Notes under the pieces: model-generated
Told to the model about the DNA's origin: nothing
The model's database searches: none
The model's input: only the letters and a program-made list of their open reading frames with translations
In this document: in pieces, positions 1-8,271 of the stretch
How the letters are laid out: each line of letters opens with the position of its first letter
Position numbering within the stretch: the stretch's first letter is position 1
DNA from: Chitinophaga pollutisoli
Lineage (GTDB): Bacteria > Bacteroidota > Bacteroidia > Chitinophagales > Chitinophagaceae
Direction: 5' to 3'
Assembly: GCF_038396755.1 (NCBI RefSeq)
Contig: NZ_CP149822.1
Span: forward strand, 248,001 to 312,000
Length of the DNA stretch: 64,000 bases
Translations under genes and position numbers: made by a program

Positions 1-546
1 GTCCCGGCCATGCAGACGGAATATCAGCACCAAATGTCGAAGGTGCCGATGCCGCTAGAGAACTTCACCGAGATGGAAAGTTTTGCCAAGCCCTACCTGA
101 CGTCGTTTACCCGCATGATGCTGGGCAACCACGATACTGACGGCACGTCCACGCTCATGATCTATATAGGCGCCTTCCTGCTGTTCTTTTTGCTGCTGCC
201 CACGCTCAACCTCGTCAACCTCAACCTGAGCCGCATCCTGGAAAGGGCTTCGGAGATCGGGGTGCGCAAGGCTTTTGGCGCTTCATCCGGCACGCTGGTG
301 GTACAATTCGTCGTGGAAAACGTGATCCTGACACTGATCGGCGGGCTCATCGGCGTGTTGTTGTCATTTATCGTGATCGCGATTTTGAACAAGGCGGAAT
401 TGCTCAACCATGTCCAGCTCACACTCAATTACAAAGTATTGGGCGTCAGCCTGCTCATTTGCCTGTTTTTCGGCTGCATGTCCGGCGTGTACCCCGCCTG
501 GCGGATGAGCCGCATGCAAATCGCCACCGCATTGAAAAACGCTTAA
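1..546 (+). CDS. ABC transporter permease, FtsX/MacB type (5' end outside window)
   Basis: The reading frame is open from the first base, so this is the C-terminal part of a longer gene. The visible 180 residues hold the tail of a periplasmic core domain and an FtsX domain with about four hydrophobic segments. The motif ERASEIGVRKAFGAS is the cytoplasmic coupling segment typical of MacB-like permeases, which work with a separate ATPase and move lipids, peptides or drugs by mechanotransmission rather than through a channel. The next permease gene starts 9 bp after the stop, so the two are probably co-transcribed. The substrate cannot be told. Confidence in the family is high. Confidence 0.9.
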   Translation, partial: VPAMQTEYQHQMSKVPMPLENFTEMESFAKPYLTSFTRMMLGNHDTDGTSTLMIYIGAFLLFFLLLPTLNLVNLNLSRILERASEIGVRKAFGASSGTLVVQFVVENVILTLIGGLIGVLLSFIVIAILNKAELLNHVQLTLNYKVLGVSLLICLFFGCMSGVYPAWRMSRMQIATALKNA

Positions 547-555
547 AACAACCGT

Positions 556-1716
556 ATGCTGCAACATTTGCTCACCCTCATCTGGAATAAAAAAAGACAG
601 CATTTCCTGCTGTTCCTGGAGCTGTTCGTCTCCTTCATCGTGCTATTCGCCGTATTCACCATGCTGGTGTATAATTACGGCAATCTCCGCACGCCGCGTG
701 GCTTCGAATACAAACAGGTGCTGTCGGTGACGGCATCCGCTACCTTCCCCGAGGGCACCTCCCGCGATTCGCTGACCATGATTTCGGAACAGCTCAAACG
801 ATCACTGAAAGATATGCCCGGTGTAGCGGCCGTATCGTACGTCAGCTCCAACAGTCCATATACCATGAGCTCCATGAGCGACAACCTCACCTACAACAAT
901 ATTTCCCTCATGCCCCAGTCGTACTGGGCCGACGATGATTTTGCCGCCGCAGTGGAGGCAAAAATGGTGCGGGGCAAGTGGTTTTCCCGGCAAGACGCCG
1001 TCTCCGGGCGCCGGCCGGTGGTCATCAACGAAGCGCTTGCCGAAAAATTCTTTGGAATGGCAGATCCGCTCGGCAAAATACTCCCCGGCGACAAGCTGAT
1101 CGTTGGCGTTGTGCATAACCTGAAAGACAAAGGCGACTATGCGGAAATTACACCCGGCATATACCAGCGCATCGACAGCGGGTTCCAGGACATGTTCCTG
1201 GTAAAACTAACGGCCGGCGCCGCCCCTTCCACCGAAAGCCAGATCTACAAAACCATCATGCACCACCTTCCCGGTTCCAGTACGGAGATCGAAAAGCTGG
1301 AAGACAAGCGGATCGCGCGCAACCGTCTGTCGCTGATTCCCGTGATCCTCATGCTGGTGATCAGCGGATTCCTTGTACTCAACGTTGCACTGGGGATTTA
1401 CGGTGTGGTATGGTACAGTATTAATAAGCGGCGGGCGGAAATAGGCCTGCGCAAAGCCGTGGGAGCCACTGCCGGGGGTATCACGCGGCAGATACTGGGT
1501 GAAGTTTTCGTACTTACTACGCTTCCGCTCCTGCTAGGGATCATCCTGGCGGTTCAGTTCCCCCTGCTCCGGCTCTTCGACCTTCCGGCGGTAACGTATA
1601 TCATCGCGATACTGCTGGCTTCAGCATTTCTATACCTGCTCGTTACCCTTTGCGCCCTGTACCCCGGCAGGCAGGCTGCGAAAATCTATCCTGCCGTTGC
1701 TTTGCATGAAGATTAA
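556..1716 (+). CDS. ABC transporter permease, FtsX/MacB type
   Basis: A 386-residue integral membrane protein. It has one N-terminal membrane segment (about residues 16-38), a periplasmic MacB-type core (about 40-250), and a C-terminal FtsX domain with three hydrophobic segments containing KRRAEIGLRKAVGATAGG, the coupling helix. It follows another permease with 9 bp between them, so the pair may form a heteromeric transporter. No ATPase is visible here; it may lie upstream of the window. In Bacteroidota such permease sets are often near sigma-54 two-component genes, and one lies 2.5 kb downstream; a regulatory link is inference only. A strong hairpin follows the stop. Confidence 0.92.
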   Translation: MLQHLLTLIWNKKRQHFLLFLELFVSFIVLFAVFTMLVYNYGNLRTPRGFEYKQVLSVTASATFPEGTSRDSLTMISEQLKRSLKDMPGVAAVSYVSSNSPYTMSSMSDNLTYNNISLMPQSYWADDDFAAAVEAKMVRGKWFSRQDAVSGRRPVVINEALAEKFFGMADPLGKILPGDKLIVGVVHNLKDKGDYAEITPGIYQRIDSGFQDMFLVKLTAGAAPSTESQIYKTIMHHLPGSSTEIEKLEDKRIARNRLSLIPVILMLVISGFLVLNVALGIYGVVWYSINKRRAEIGLRKAVGATAGGITRQILGEVFVLTTLPLLLGIILAVQFPLLRLFDLPAVTYIIAILLASAFLYLLVTLCALYPGRQAAKIYPAVALHED

Positions 1717-1722
1717 ATAAAA

Positions 1723-1753
1723 AACGTGTTGTGCTTATCCCGCACAACACGTT
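1723..1753. terminator. Bidirectional terminator hairpin
   Basis: A perfect 12-bp stem (AACGTGTTGTGC / GCACAACACGTT) with a 7-nt loop lies between the convergent ABC permease and DoxX-like genes. An A-run precedes it and a short T-rich stretch follows, so it could end transcription from both sides. Confidence 0.8.
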
Positions 1754-1779
1754 ACAATTTTGGATGGATAGGTGACCGG

Positions 1780-2196
1780 TTAAGCCATGCTTCGCATAAA
1801 AACACCATCTTCCTTCCGCCTGTCTTTGGCCACCTGCAATTTGTGCCAGCAGATGTAAGATGTGGCCAACACCGCCAGCACCACCAACGGCGTGAGGATG
1901 TAAGCGATGTTCCCGTCTACTACGATGTGGCTGAAAGCGGCGAATACGAGATTGAAGGTAAGCCCCGCGTAGGCCCATTCTTTCAGCCGCCCGGTTACCT
2001 GGGGCAACAATATCGCCAAAGAACCGGCCACTTTGCAAAAGATCAGTGCGAGGGCAAAATAGTCGGGATACCCGAGCGGTCTTGTGCCAATGTAAGTATA
2101 TTCCGGTGTAAACACCAGGGAACTGAGGGGCATAACGCCTTCAAACAGAAAGATAAAAACGGTAGCTATCCAGAAAATGATTTTAGTTTTTTTCAT
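1780..2196 (-). CDS. DoxX-like family membrane protein
   Basis: A 138-residue protein with four predicted membrane segments, matching the DoxX/DoxD-like family, whose members are small integral membrane proteins often linked to redox stress but with no settled activity. The start is placed at the ATG giving MKKTKIIFW; a longer frame to 2223 would run into the preceding gene. It is the last gene of an apparent VOC-VOC-DoxX operon on the minus strand. The family is recognised from its fold pattern (KVAGSLAILLP, LKEWAYAGLTF); function is unknown. Confidence 0.85.
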   Translation of the reverse strand: MKKTKIIFWIATVFIFLFEGVMPLSSLVFTPEYTYIGTRPLGYPDYFALALIFCKVAGSLAILLPQVTGRLKEWAYAGLTFNLVFAAFSHIVVDGNIAYILTPLVVLAVLATSYICWHKLQVAKDRRKEDGVFMRSMA

Positions 2197-2212
2197 ATTG
2201 ATTGATTTTTTA

Positions 2213-2614
2213 TTAGTGAACACTTAATATCCAACATACGCGGTACATATCGACCACATTGATGAGCGGGTTATTATATTCGAACGCGCAGATATTCCTG
2301 TTGATGAGCTTGTTGATCAGCCGGGTCCGTTCGGTGAACGACGGGCACTCGACCAGGATGCTGACGTTATTGCCAGAAATAATACTGCCGTCTTCCGTGA
2401 GATCTGTTCCTACCAGTTTAAAATACTCGTTTTCCAGGGTGGCCCAGACCACCGCATTGCGCATATCTTCATCCATTTCATTACCATGCGGCGTGTCCGC
2501 CAGGGTTTGCACCCTTAACGCTCCGCCAAAACAGTTCCTGTAATAGTCGAAAGCCTGTCTGCAGTTTCCGTTGAAGGAAAGGTGGACGGCGAAAGCGGAT
2601 ACGGGGCGCGTCAT
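2213..2614 (-). CDS. VOC family protein (PhnB / glyoxalase-like)
   Basis: A 133-residue protein of the vicinal oxygen chelate superfamily, PhnB/3-demethylubiquinone-methyltransferase-like subgroup, recognised by the N-terminal pattern AVHLSFNGNCRQAFDYYRNCFGG. The start at 2614 is chosen because it lies 2 bp after the upstream gene's stop. Members bind a divalent metal in a beta-alpha-beta fold, but the substrate is not predictable. The C-terminal half (VVDMYRVCWILSVH) differs from the usual G.xWGxxxxxDPFG ending, so the metal site may be incomplete. It sits between a second VOC gene and the DoxX gene in one operon. Confidence 0.85.
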   Translation of the reverse strand: MTRPVSAFAVHLSFNGNCRQAFDYYRNCFGGALRVQTLADTPHGNEMDEDMRNAVVWATLENEYFKLVGTDLTEDGSIISGNNVSILVECPSFTERTRLINKLINRNICAFEYNNPLINVVDMYRVCWILSVH

Positions 2615-2616
2615 GT

Positions 2617-3021
2617 TTAACCGGGCATCTTGCTCATATCCATGTAAAGCACTTCCCAATGGTGGCCATCCAGGTCGTGGAAGCTCCTTTGTTGCATAAA
2701 GCCGTAGTCTTTCGGCGGCGTGGGCTCGGTGCCGCCGCTTTTCAGGGCTGCATCGGCCATGGTATTCACTTCGTCCAGGCTGTCGACGGAAATGGAGTTG
2801 ATGACGCCGATGCCCGTTTTGGCGTCGATGATCATTTTGTTGGTGAACTCGGAGAACTTATCGTGCGTCAGGAGCATTGCGTAAATTTCATCGCTGAGCA
2901 CCATGCAGGCAGCCGTTTCGTCGGTGAAGACGGGGTTGTTGGTAAAACCGATATTCGTATAGAACGCCATCGCTTTGTTCAGGTCGGCTACCGGGAGGTT
3001 GATAAAGATTTTCTTTGCCAT
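2617..3021 (-). CDS. VOC family protein (glyoxalase/extradiol dioxygenase-like)
   Basis: A 134-residue protein with the classic start MAKKIFINLPVADLNKAMAFYTNIGF and the ending DLDGHHWEVLYMDMSKMP, which carries the C-terminal HxxE-type metal ligand motif of the family. It is the first gene of a minus-strand operon with another VOC gene (2-bp gap) and a DoxX-like gene. The divergent neighbour, a GlxA-type regulator starting 140 bp away, is the natural candidate regulator. Substrate unknown. Confidence 0.9.
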   Translation of the reverse strand: MAKKIFINLPVADLNKAMAFYTNIGFTNNPVFTDETAACMVLSDEIYAMLLTHDKFSEFTNKMIIDAKTGIGVINSISVDSLDEVNTMADAALKSGGTEPTPPKDYGFMQQRSFHDLDGHHWEVLYMDMSKMPG

Positions 3022-3160
3022 TTGTGTGTGTTTTCAGGTTAATGGTTTGATGAAACAAAAGTGCTTCAATAAACTGAAATCCATGCATCCCGATTGCGTC
3101 AAATAAAGGGGGTGAAAATGACAGGCTTGCCTTATCTTTACTTATAAGATTTTAAAATCT

Positions 3161-4138
3161 ATGTTAGTAACAGTTTTCGCACCCGAGAAAGGGGTAATTG
3201 AAGCGGTAACGCCCCCCTACCGCTCATTCAAGACGGCGAATGACATGCTGGTGGCATTGGGAAAAGACCCCTTGTTCGAGGTGGAGTATGCTGGTCTATC
3301 CGAGTATGTATCCGCCAACGACGGGGAGTACACGATCAAGACAGACCGCCTGTTGCAGGACGTTGGGAAAACCGATTTGCTGATTGTTCCGCCCGTGTAT
3401 GGCGACATCGCCGACGGCATCCGGATCAACAGTGCAGCCATTCCCCACATCCGGCAATTGTACGCCAATGGCTGTAGCGTGGCCAGCTTGTGCCTGGGCG
3501 CCTTTCTGCTCGCGGAAACCGGTTTGCTGGAAGGCAAGAAATGCTCTACGCACTGGGCTTACCTTGACGAATTCAGGACGCGGTACCCGGGTATTGAGGT
3601 GGTGGACGGCGCGATTATTACGGAAGTAGGGAATATCTACAGCAGCGGCGGCGCCAGCAGTCTGTGGAACCTCATTTTATACCTCATCGAGAAGTTTTCC
3701 GACAGGGAAACGGCAGTGCTGATTTCCAAGAACTTCGCGCTGGATATCGGGCGGAGCAGCCAGGCGGTATTTACCGTGTTTAAAGGGCAAAAGCGGCATG
3801 CCGATGAGGAAATCATTAAAGTCCAGGATTACATCGAGAAAAATTATACCGAAAAAATGACGATAGACGACCTGGCGACGATCGTAAATTCCGGCCGAAG
3901 GACCTTCGAGCGGAGGTTCCGCCAGGCCACCAACAACACTCCTTTGGAATACATCCAGCGCGTGCGGATCGAGGCGGCCAAACGCTTCTTCGAAGCCTCC
4001 CGGAAAAATGTAACCGAAGTGATGTTCGACGTAGGGTATACGGACACCCGGGCGTTCCGGATCACTTTCAAGAAAGTAACGGGGCTGACGCCCGTGGAAT
4101 ACAGGAACAAATATGCCAGGGTTGCCGCGGAAGTCTGA
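3161..4138 (+). CDS. GlxA family transcriptional regulator (DJ-1/PfpI + AraC HTH)
   Basis: A 325-residue two-domain regulator. Residues 1-200 form a class I glutamine-amidotransferase-like DJ-1/PfpI domain with the nucleophile-elbow cysteine at 111 (SLCLGAF). Residues about 220-320 form an AraC-type double helix-turn-helix (DDLATIVNSGRRTFERRF and GYTDTRAFRITFKKVTGLTPVEYR). The first domain is thought to sense a small ligand and the second binds DNA. It is transcribed divergently from the VOC/VOC/DoxX operon, which it may control. The sequence upstream holds an AT-rich TTATCTTTA near the start, a weak match to the Bacteroidota -7 box. Confidence 0.93.
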   Translation: MLVTVFAPEKGVIEAVTPPYRSFKTANDMLVALGKDPLFEVEYAGLSEYVSANDGEYTIKTDRLLQDVGKTDLLIVPPVYGDIADGIRINSAAIPHIRQLYANGCSVASLCLGAFLLAETGLLEGKKCSTHWAYLDEFRTRYPGIEVVDGAIITEVGNIYSSGGASSLWNLILYLIEKFSDRETAVLISKNFALDIGRSSQAVFTVFKGQKRHADEEIIKVQDYIEKNYTEKMTIDDLATIVNSGRRTFERRFRQATNNTPLEYIQRVRIEAAKRFFEASRKNVTEVMFDVGYTDTRAFRITFKKVTGLTPVEYRNKYARVAAEV

Positions 4139-4173
4139 CCGGCGCCACCATTCACTTATTCACATCCAGGCAA

Positions 4174-5550
4174 ATGATCCTGATAATAGACGACGATATC
4201 GCGGTGCGCACCTCCCTGCTGTTGCTCCTGCGGCAGGAAGGGCTCGAAGCCTCCGCCGCCGGAACGCCGGAGCAGGCCATGGAAGCCATTTCCGCCACGA
4301 GGCCCGCGCTTATCCTGCTTGACCTCAATTTCTCCAACCGCACCACCGGCGAAGAAGGCATGGCCTTGTTGCAGCGAATTAAAACTTACGACCACACCAT
4401 TCCCGTGATCCTCATCACGGGATGGGGCAGCATAGAACTGGCGGTGCAGGGCATGAAGCTCGGCGCGGCCGATTTCATCACCAAGCCCTGGAGCAACGAA
4501 GCGCTCCTGCAATCCGCCCGCACGGTGATGGCGCTGCAAACGAAGAAACCACAACGCGGGGTAACACGCAGGCAGCTCGACAAAGATTTCGATTTCCGGC
4601 AGATCATCGGGGAAGACCCCGCCATCTTGCAAGTCCTCGAAACCATCGGGCGCGTGGCCGCCACAGACGCATCAGTGCTCATCACCGGCGAAAGCGGCAC
4701 CGGCAAAGAGCTGATCGCGGAAGCCATCCACCAGAACTCGCGCCGGAAAATGCGCCCCTTCGTAAAAGTAAACCTCGGCGGCATCTCCGCCTCCCTGTTC
4801 GAAAGCGAAATGTTCGGGCACGTGCGCGGCGCATTCACCGACGCCCGGTTCGACCGCACCGGCCGCTTCGAACTGGCGAACAAAGGCACCATCTTCCTCG
4901 ACGAAACCGGCGACCTCGAGCCCTCCAGCCAGGTGAAGCTCCTGCGCGTGCTGCAGGACCGCACCTACGAAGTGCTGGGCAGCAGCCGCACCAAAACGGT
5001 GGACGTGCGCGTAGTTTGCGCCACCAACAAAAACCTCCACCAGATGGTGGCCGACGGCACATTCCGCGAAGACCTCCTCTACCGCATCAACCTCATCACC
5101 ATCCACCTCCCCGCCCTCCGCGACCGGCCGGGCGACATCCCGCTGCTGGTGAACCACTTCGTCCGCAACCTCCGCGATATCTACAACCGGCCCAACCTTA
5201 CCGTTTCGAAAGAAGCACTCAAATGGCTGCAATCCCTGCCCCTGCCGGGAAATATCCGCCAGCTCAAAAACCTCACCGAACGGACGATGCTGGTGCACAA
5301 CACCGACCTGCTCGAAATAGCGCACTTCCGCGGGCAGCTGGAGCTTTCTCCCGCCGCCAAGGGACAACTGCAACTGCCGGGCGTGGGCACCATTACGCTG
5401 GAAGACCTCGAAGTGGAAATGATCCGCAAAGCGCTGGCCTTCCACCAGAACAAGATCGCCAGGGCGGCGGCGGCGCTGGGACTGACGCGGAGCGCACTAT
5501 ACCGCAGACTGGAAAAATACAATATCCCCTACGATGAAACTTCGGACTAA
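4174..5550 (+). CDS. NtrC-family sigma-54 response regulator
   Basis: A 458-residue activator with three domains: receiver (1-120, phosphoacceptor Asp50 in LLDLNF), AAA+ ATPase (about 140-375, Walker A GESGTGKE at 172-179, sigma-54 contact loop GAFTDA at 219-224, Walker B FLDE), and a Fis-type C-terminal helix-turn-helix (about 425-455, IARAAAALGLTRSALYRRL). It should open RNA polymerase-sigma-54 promoters once phosphorylated. Its last 17 bp overlap the next gene, a histidine kinase, so the two are translationally coupled and form a two-component pair. Targets are not visible; the upstream ABC permease genes are a guess. Confidence 0.95.
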   Translation: MILIIDDDIAVRTSLLLLLRQEGLEASAAGTPEQAMEAISATRPALILLDLNFSNRTTGEEGMALLQRIKTYDHTIPVILITGWGSIELAVQGMKLGAADFITKPWSNEALLQSARTVMALQTKKPQRGVTRRQLDKDFDFRQIIGEDPAILQVLETIGRVAATDASVLITGESGTGKELIAEAIHQNSRRKMRPFVKVNLGGISASLFESEMFGHVRGAFTDARFDRTGRFELANKGTIFLDETGDLEPSSQVKLLRVLQDRTYEVLGSSRTKTVDVRVVCATNKNLHQMVADGTFREDLLYRINLITIHLPALRDRPGDIPLLVNHFVRNLRDIYNRPNLTVSKEALKWLQSLPLPGNIRQLKNLTERTMLVHNTDLLEIAHFRGQLELSPAAKGQLQLPGVGTITLEDLEVEMIRKALAFHQNKIARAAAALGLTRSALYRRLEKYNIPYDETSD

Positions 5551-6772
5551 ATTCCTGTTGTTCGTGATCGTGCTGCATGCAGTGGCGCTCACGCTGTCGT
5601 GGTTCGTGTTCCGGGAGAACCGATGGATTTTCCTGGGAAGTGAATTGCTCATATTCGCGTCGCTCTGGTTTTCGCGGAGCCTGTACCTGCAATTGCTGCG
5701 GCCACTCAAGATGTTGACCCAGGGCGCGGAAGCGCTGAAGGACAAGGATTTCAGCGTCAGGTTGCTGAAAACGGGGCAAATCGAAATGGATGCGCTCATT
5801 GAAGTGTACAACCAGATGCTCGACCAGCTGCGCCACGAGCGCACCATGCAGGAACAGCAGCATTTCTTCCTCGAAAAACTCATCCACACTTCCCCCACCG
5901 GCATCATTATCCTCGATTACGACGGCGATGTACAGCAAACCAACCCCAAGGCTGAAGCATTGCTCGCCCAGATGCCCCGGCTGCTGGAAGATGTGCAGGC
6001 GCTGGGAAGCGGCGAGTCGAGAACGTTGACCGTCAACGGCGTGAATACCTTCAAGATGCAGAAGTCCCATTTCATCGACCGGGGATTTGCGCGGCATTTT
6101 GTGATGATGGAAGAGCTGACGACGGAGATCCTCGCGGCGGAGAAAAAGGTATACGGCAAAGTGATCCGGATGATGGCGCATGAGGTAAATAATACCATCG
6201 GGCCCGTCAACAGCATCATCGGCAGCACGCTCAAAGCCCATGAACTCGACCCCGCGCACCGGGGCGCCCTGGAAGTGGCTGCGGAACGCAACCAACACCT
6301 GAACGGGTTCATGCGCAATTTCGCCGACCTGGTGAAAGTGCCGCCGCCGGACAGGAAGCCCCTTTCCATCCAATCCCTTCTCCAACATGCGGCCCAACTC
6401 CACGAGGCCCGGGCGGCGGAAAAGAATATCCGGATACAGCTTTCCTTCCTCCCGCACGACACCACCATTACCGGCGACCGACTGCAACTGGAGCAGGTCC
6501 TCATCAACCTCATCAAAAACAGTATGGAGGCCATCGGTCAGGACGGAGACATCCGCCTCATCCAGCAAGCCGGCGCCATCGTGGTTGCCGACACCGGCCA
6601 TGGCGTGGCTACACCGGCCGATGTGTTCACGCCCTTCTTTTCCACCAAGCCCGACGGCCAGGGCATTGGCCTTATGCTCGTGCGCGACATCCTCATGGCG
6701 CACGGCTGGCAGTTCTCCCTCGAAACGCCCGTCCCGGGCGACACACGTTTTACCATCCGGTTCCCGCGTTAA
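5534..6772 (+). CDS. Sensor histidine kinase (NtrB-like partner of the sigma-54 regulator)
   Basis: A 412-residue kinase. Two N-terminal hydrophobic segments (about 7-24 and 31-48) with almost no periplasmic loop suggest sensing within or inside the membrane. A HAMP-like linker (50-105) and a PAS-like domain (about 115-185) follow. The phosphoacceptor His216 sits in MMAHEVNNTIGPV; the ATPase domain shows the N-box NLIKNSMEAI, VVADTGHGV and DGQGIGLMLV. The gene begins inside the last codons of the NtrC-type regulator, which fixes the partnership. Confidence 0.94.
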   Translation: MKLRTKFLLFVIVLHAVALTLSWFVFRENRWIFLGSELLIFASLWFSRSLYLQLLRPLKMLTQGAEALKDKDFSVRLLKTGQIEMDALIEVYNQMLDQLRHERTMQEQQHFFLEKLIHTSPTGIIILDYDGDVQQTNPKAEALLAQMPRLLEDVQALGSGESRTLTVNGVNTFKMQKSHFIDRGFARHFVMMEELTTEILAAEKKVYGKVIRMMAHEVNNTIGPVNSIIGSTLKAHELDPAHRGALEVAAERNQHLNGFMRNFADLVKVPPPDRKPLSIQSLLQHAAQLHEARAAEKNIRIQLSFLPHDTTITGDRLQLEQVLINLIKNSMEAIGQDGDIRLIQQAGAIVVADTGHGVATPADVFTPFFSTKPDGQGIGLMLVRDILMAHGWQFSLETPVPGDTRFTIRFPR

Positions 6773-6791
6773 CAGCATCCTCCGTTCTGTT

Positions 6792-6809
6792 GGTTACCTC
6801 ATGGTTACC
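6792..6809. repeat. GGTTACC direct repeat, possible operator
   Basis: Two copies of GGTTACC lie exactly 11 bp apart (6792-6798 and 6803-6809) in the 91-bp gap ahead of the GTG start of the cyclic-nucleotide-binding kinase. One helical turn of spacing fits a dimeric regulator binding site. A TTATCTTTA stretch downstream may be the -7 element. No known operator is recognised. Confidence 0.35.
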
Positions 6810-6863
6810 ACGATCGCAATTCACTGATAATAATTATCTTTAAGCAAACAGCGGATAATTAAC

Positions 6864-8264
6864 GTGAATACCCAGGACCTGCTACTGTTCGACGCCCTTC
6901 AGGAAGTGCCAGAATCGCAATTGCAATGGCTGATCGACCACAGCGAAAACGAGCGTTTCGCCGAGGGCGATTATATTTACAAGCCCGGCGATGAGATCCG
7001 CGGCATCCACTTCATCCTTTCCGGCACCATCGAGTTTTACCGCATCCAGGCTGGCAGCAAGCTGCCTGTAACGGAATTCTCTGCGCGCCAGGTAACGGGC
7101 ATCCTGCCCTACTCCCGCGCACGCGGCGCCATTGCCTTCACGCATTGCAGGACCGATGTGGAGATGATCACTTTTCCGAAGGCCGGTATCCGCGAGATGA
7201 TCGCGCAGCATTATGAACTTACACAGGCGCTGGTTTTTGTGATGACCAACCGCGTGCGGGATTTCGCCATCACCACGCAGCAGAACGAAAAAATGATGGC
7301 GCTCGGGAAGCTGGCGGCAGGCCTCGCGCATGAACTGAACAACCCGGCGGCGGCGATCGTCCGCGGTTCGGATACATTGGGCGAACATTTGCGCGGCGCG
7401 CCGGAGACTTTCCGGAAAATGATGCTGACCAGGCTTTCGCTGGAAGAAGCGGACTTTGTTTGCGATCATATCCGGCAATCGCTGACTGCCGCGGAAAGGC
7501 CCGTGCCCGGCATGCTGGAACGCAGCAGCCAGGAAGACGCCATCAGCGACTGGCTGCACGATCACAACATACCCGAAGCAGCCGACATGGCAGAGAATTT
7601 CCGGCATTACGGCCTGCATCCCTCCGTACTGGACGAATTTGTTAAAAAATTACCCGCGGAATATCTCGGCACCGTGCTCTCCTGGATGAGCAGCCATTTC
7701 ACCACCGAGCGCATGCTGTCCGACATCCGGGAAGCCTCGCAGCGCATTTCCGGGCTCGTGAAATCCGTCAAGATCTTCACGCATATGGACGGCGGCACGG
7801 ATAAGCAGTACATCGACATTCACACCGGTATCCGCAACACGCTGGTGATGATGCAGTATAAATTGAAGAAAGGAAAGGTGGAAGTGACGGAAGATTTCGA
7901 TCTCACGTTGCCGCCGGTGTTGGCCTTGTCCGGGGAATTGAACCAGGTATGGACCAACCTGATCGACAATGCCGCCGACGCGCTGGAACCCCAGGGCAAT
8001 GGCGTCCTCAGCATCCGCACAGCGCGCGACGGCGCATTCGTGAAAGTGACCGTGTCGGATAACGGCCCCGGTATCCCGCCGGAAAACCTCACCCGCATCT
8101 TCGACCCTTTTTTCACAACCAAAGAGATCGGCAAAGGCACCGGCCTGGGGTTGGATGCGGTGATGAACATCATCCGGCAGCATCACGGCAGCGTGAAAGC
8201 CACATCGGAGCCCGGGCATACCGTTTTTACCATTTGCTTCCCCATCAACGGCGAAGCGCATTAA
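6864..8264 (+). CDS. Soluble histidine kinase with cyclic-nucleotide-binding domain
   Basis: A 466-residue protein starting at GTG. Residues about 10-125 form a CRP-like cyclic nucleotide-binding beta-roll ([23 protein letters not shown]). A histidine kinase core follows with His156 in [12 protein letters not shown], a long helical insert (170-300), and an ATPase domain with [37 protein letters not shown]. No membrane segment is present, so it acts in the cytosol. The next gene starts 7 bp after its stop and carries a receiver domain, making a likely phosphorelay pair. The canonical phosphate-binding cassette is not obvious, so cAMP binding is uncertain. Confidence 0.93.
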   Translation: MNTQDLLLFDALQEVPESQLQWLIDHSENERFAEGDYIYKPGDEIRGIHFILSGTIEFYRIQAGSKLPVTEFSARQVTGILPYSRARGAIAFTHCRTDVEMITFPKAGIREMIAQHYELTQALVFVMTNRVRDFAITTQQNEKMMALGKLAAGLAHELNNPAAAIVRGSDTLGEHLRGAPETFRKMMLTRLSLEEADFVCDHIRQSLTAAERPVPGMLERSSQEDAISDWLHDHNIPEAADMAENFRHYGLHPSVLDEFVKKLPAEYLGTVLSWMSSHFTTERMLSDIREASQRISGLVKSVKIFTHMDGGTDKQYIDIHTGIRNTLVMMQYKLKKGKVEVTEDFDLTLPPVLALSGELNQVWTNLIDNAADALEPQGNGVLSIRTARDGAFVKVTVSDNGPGIPPENLTRIFDPFFTTKEIGKGTGLGLDAVMNIIRQHHGSVKATSEPGHTVFTICFPINGEAH

Positions 8265-8271
8265 CTATTAC

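Noticed and set aside
4422..5537. Long plus-strand open frame within the NtrC-type gene, rich in Arg and Pro
   Set aside because: It is an alternative frame of a well-supported sigma-54 activator; the high GC third positions keep it open and it has no family signature.
5393..6778. 461-residue minus-strand frame opposite the histidine kinase
   Set aside because: Antisense shadow of the kinase gene; composition is unlike a protein and no motif is present.
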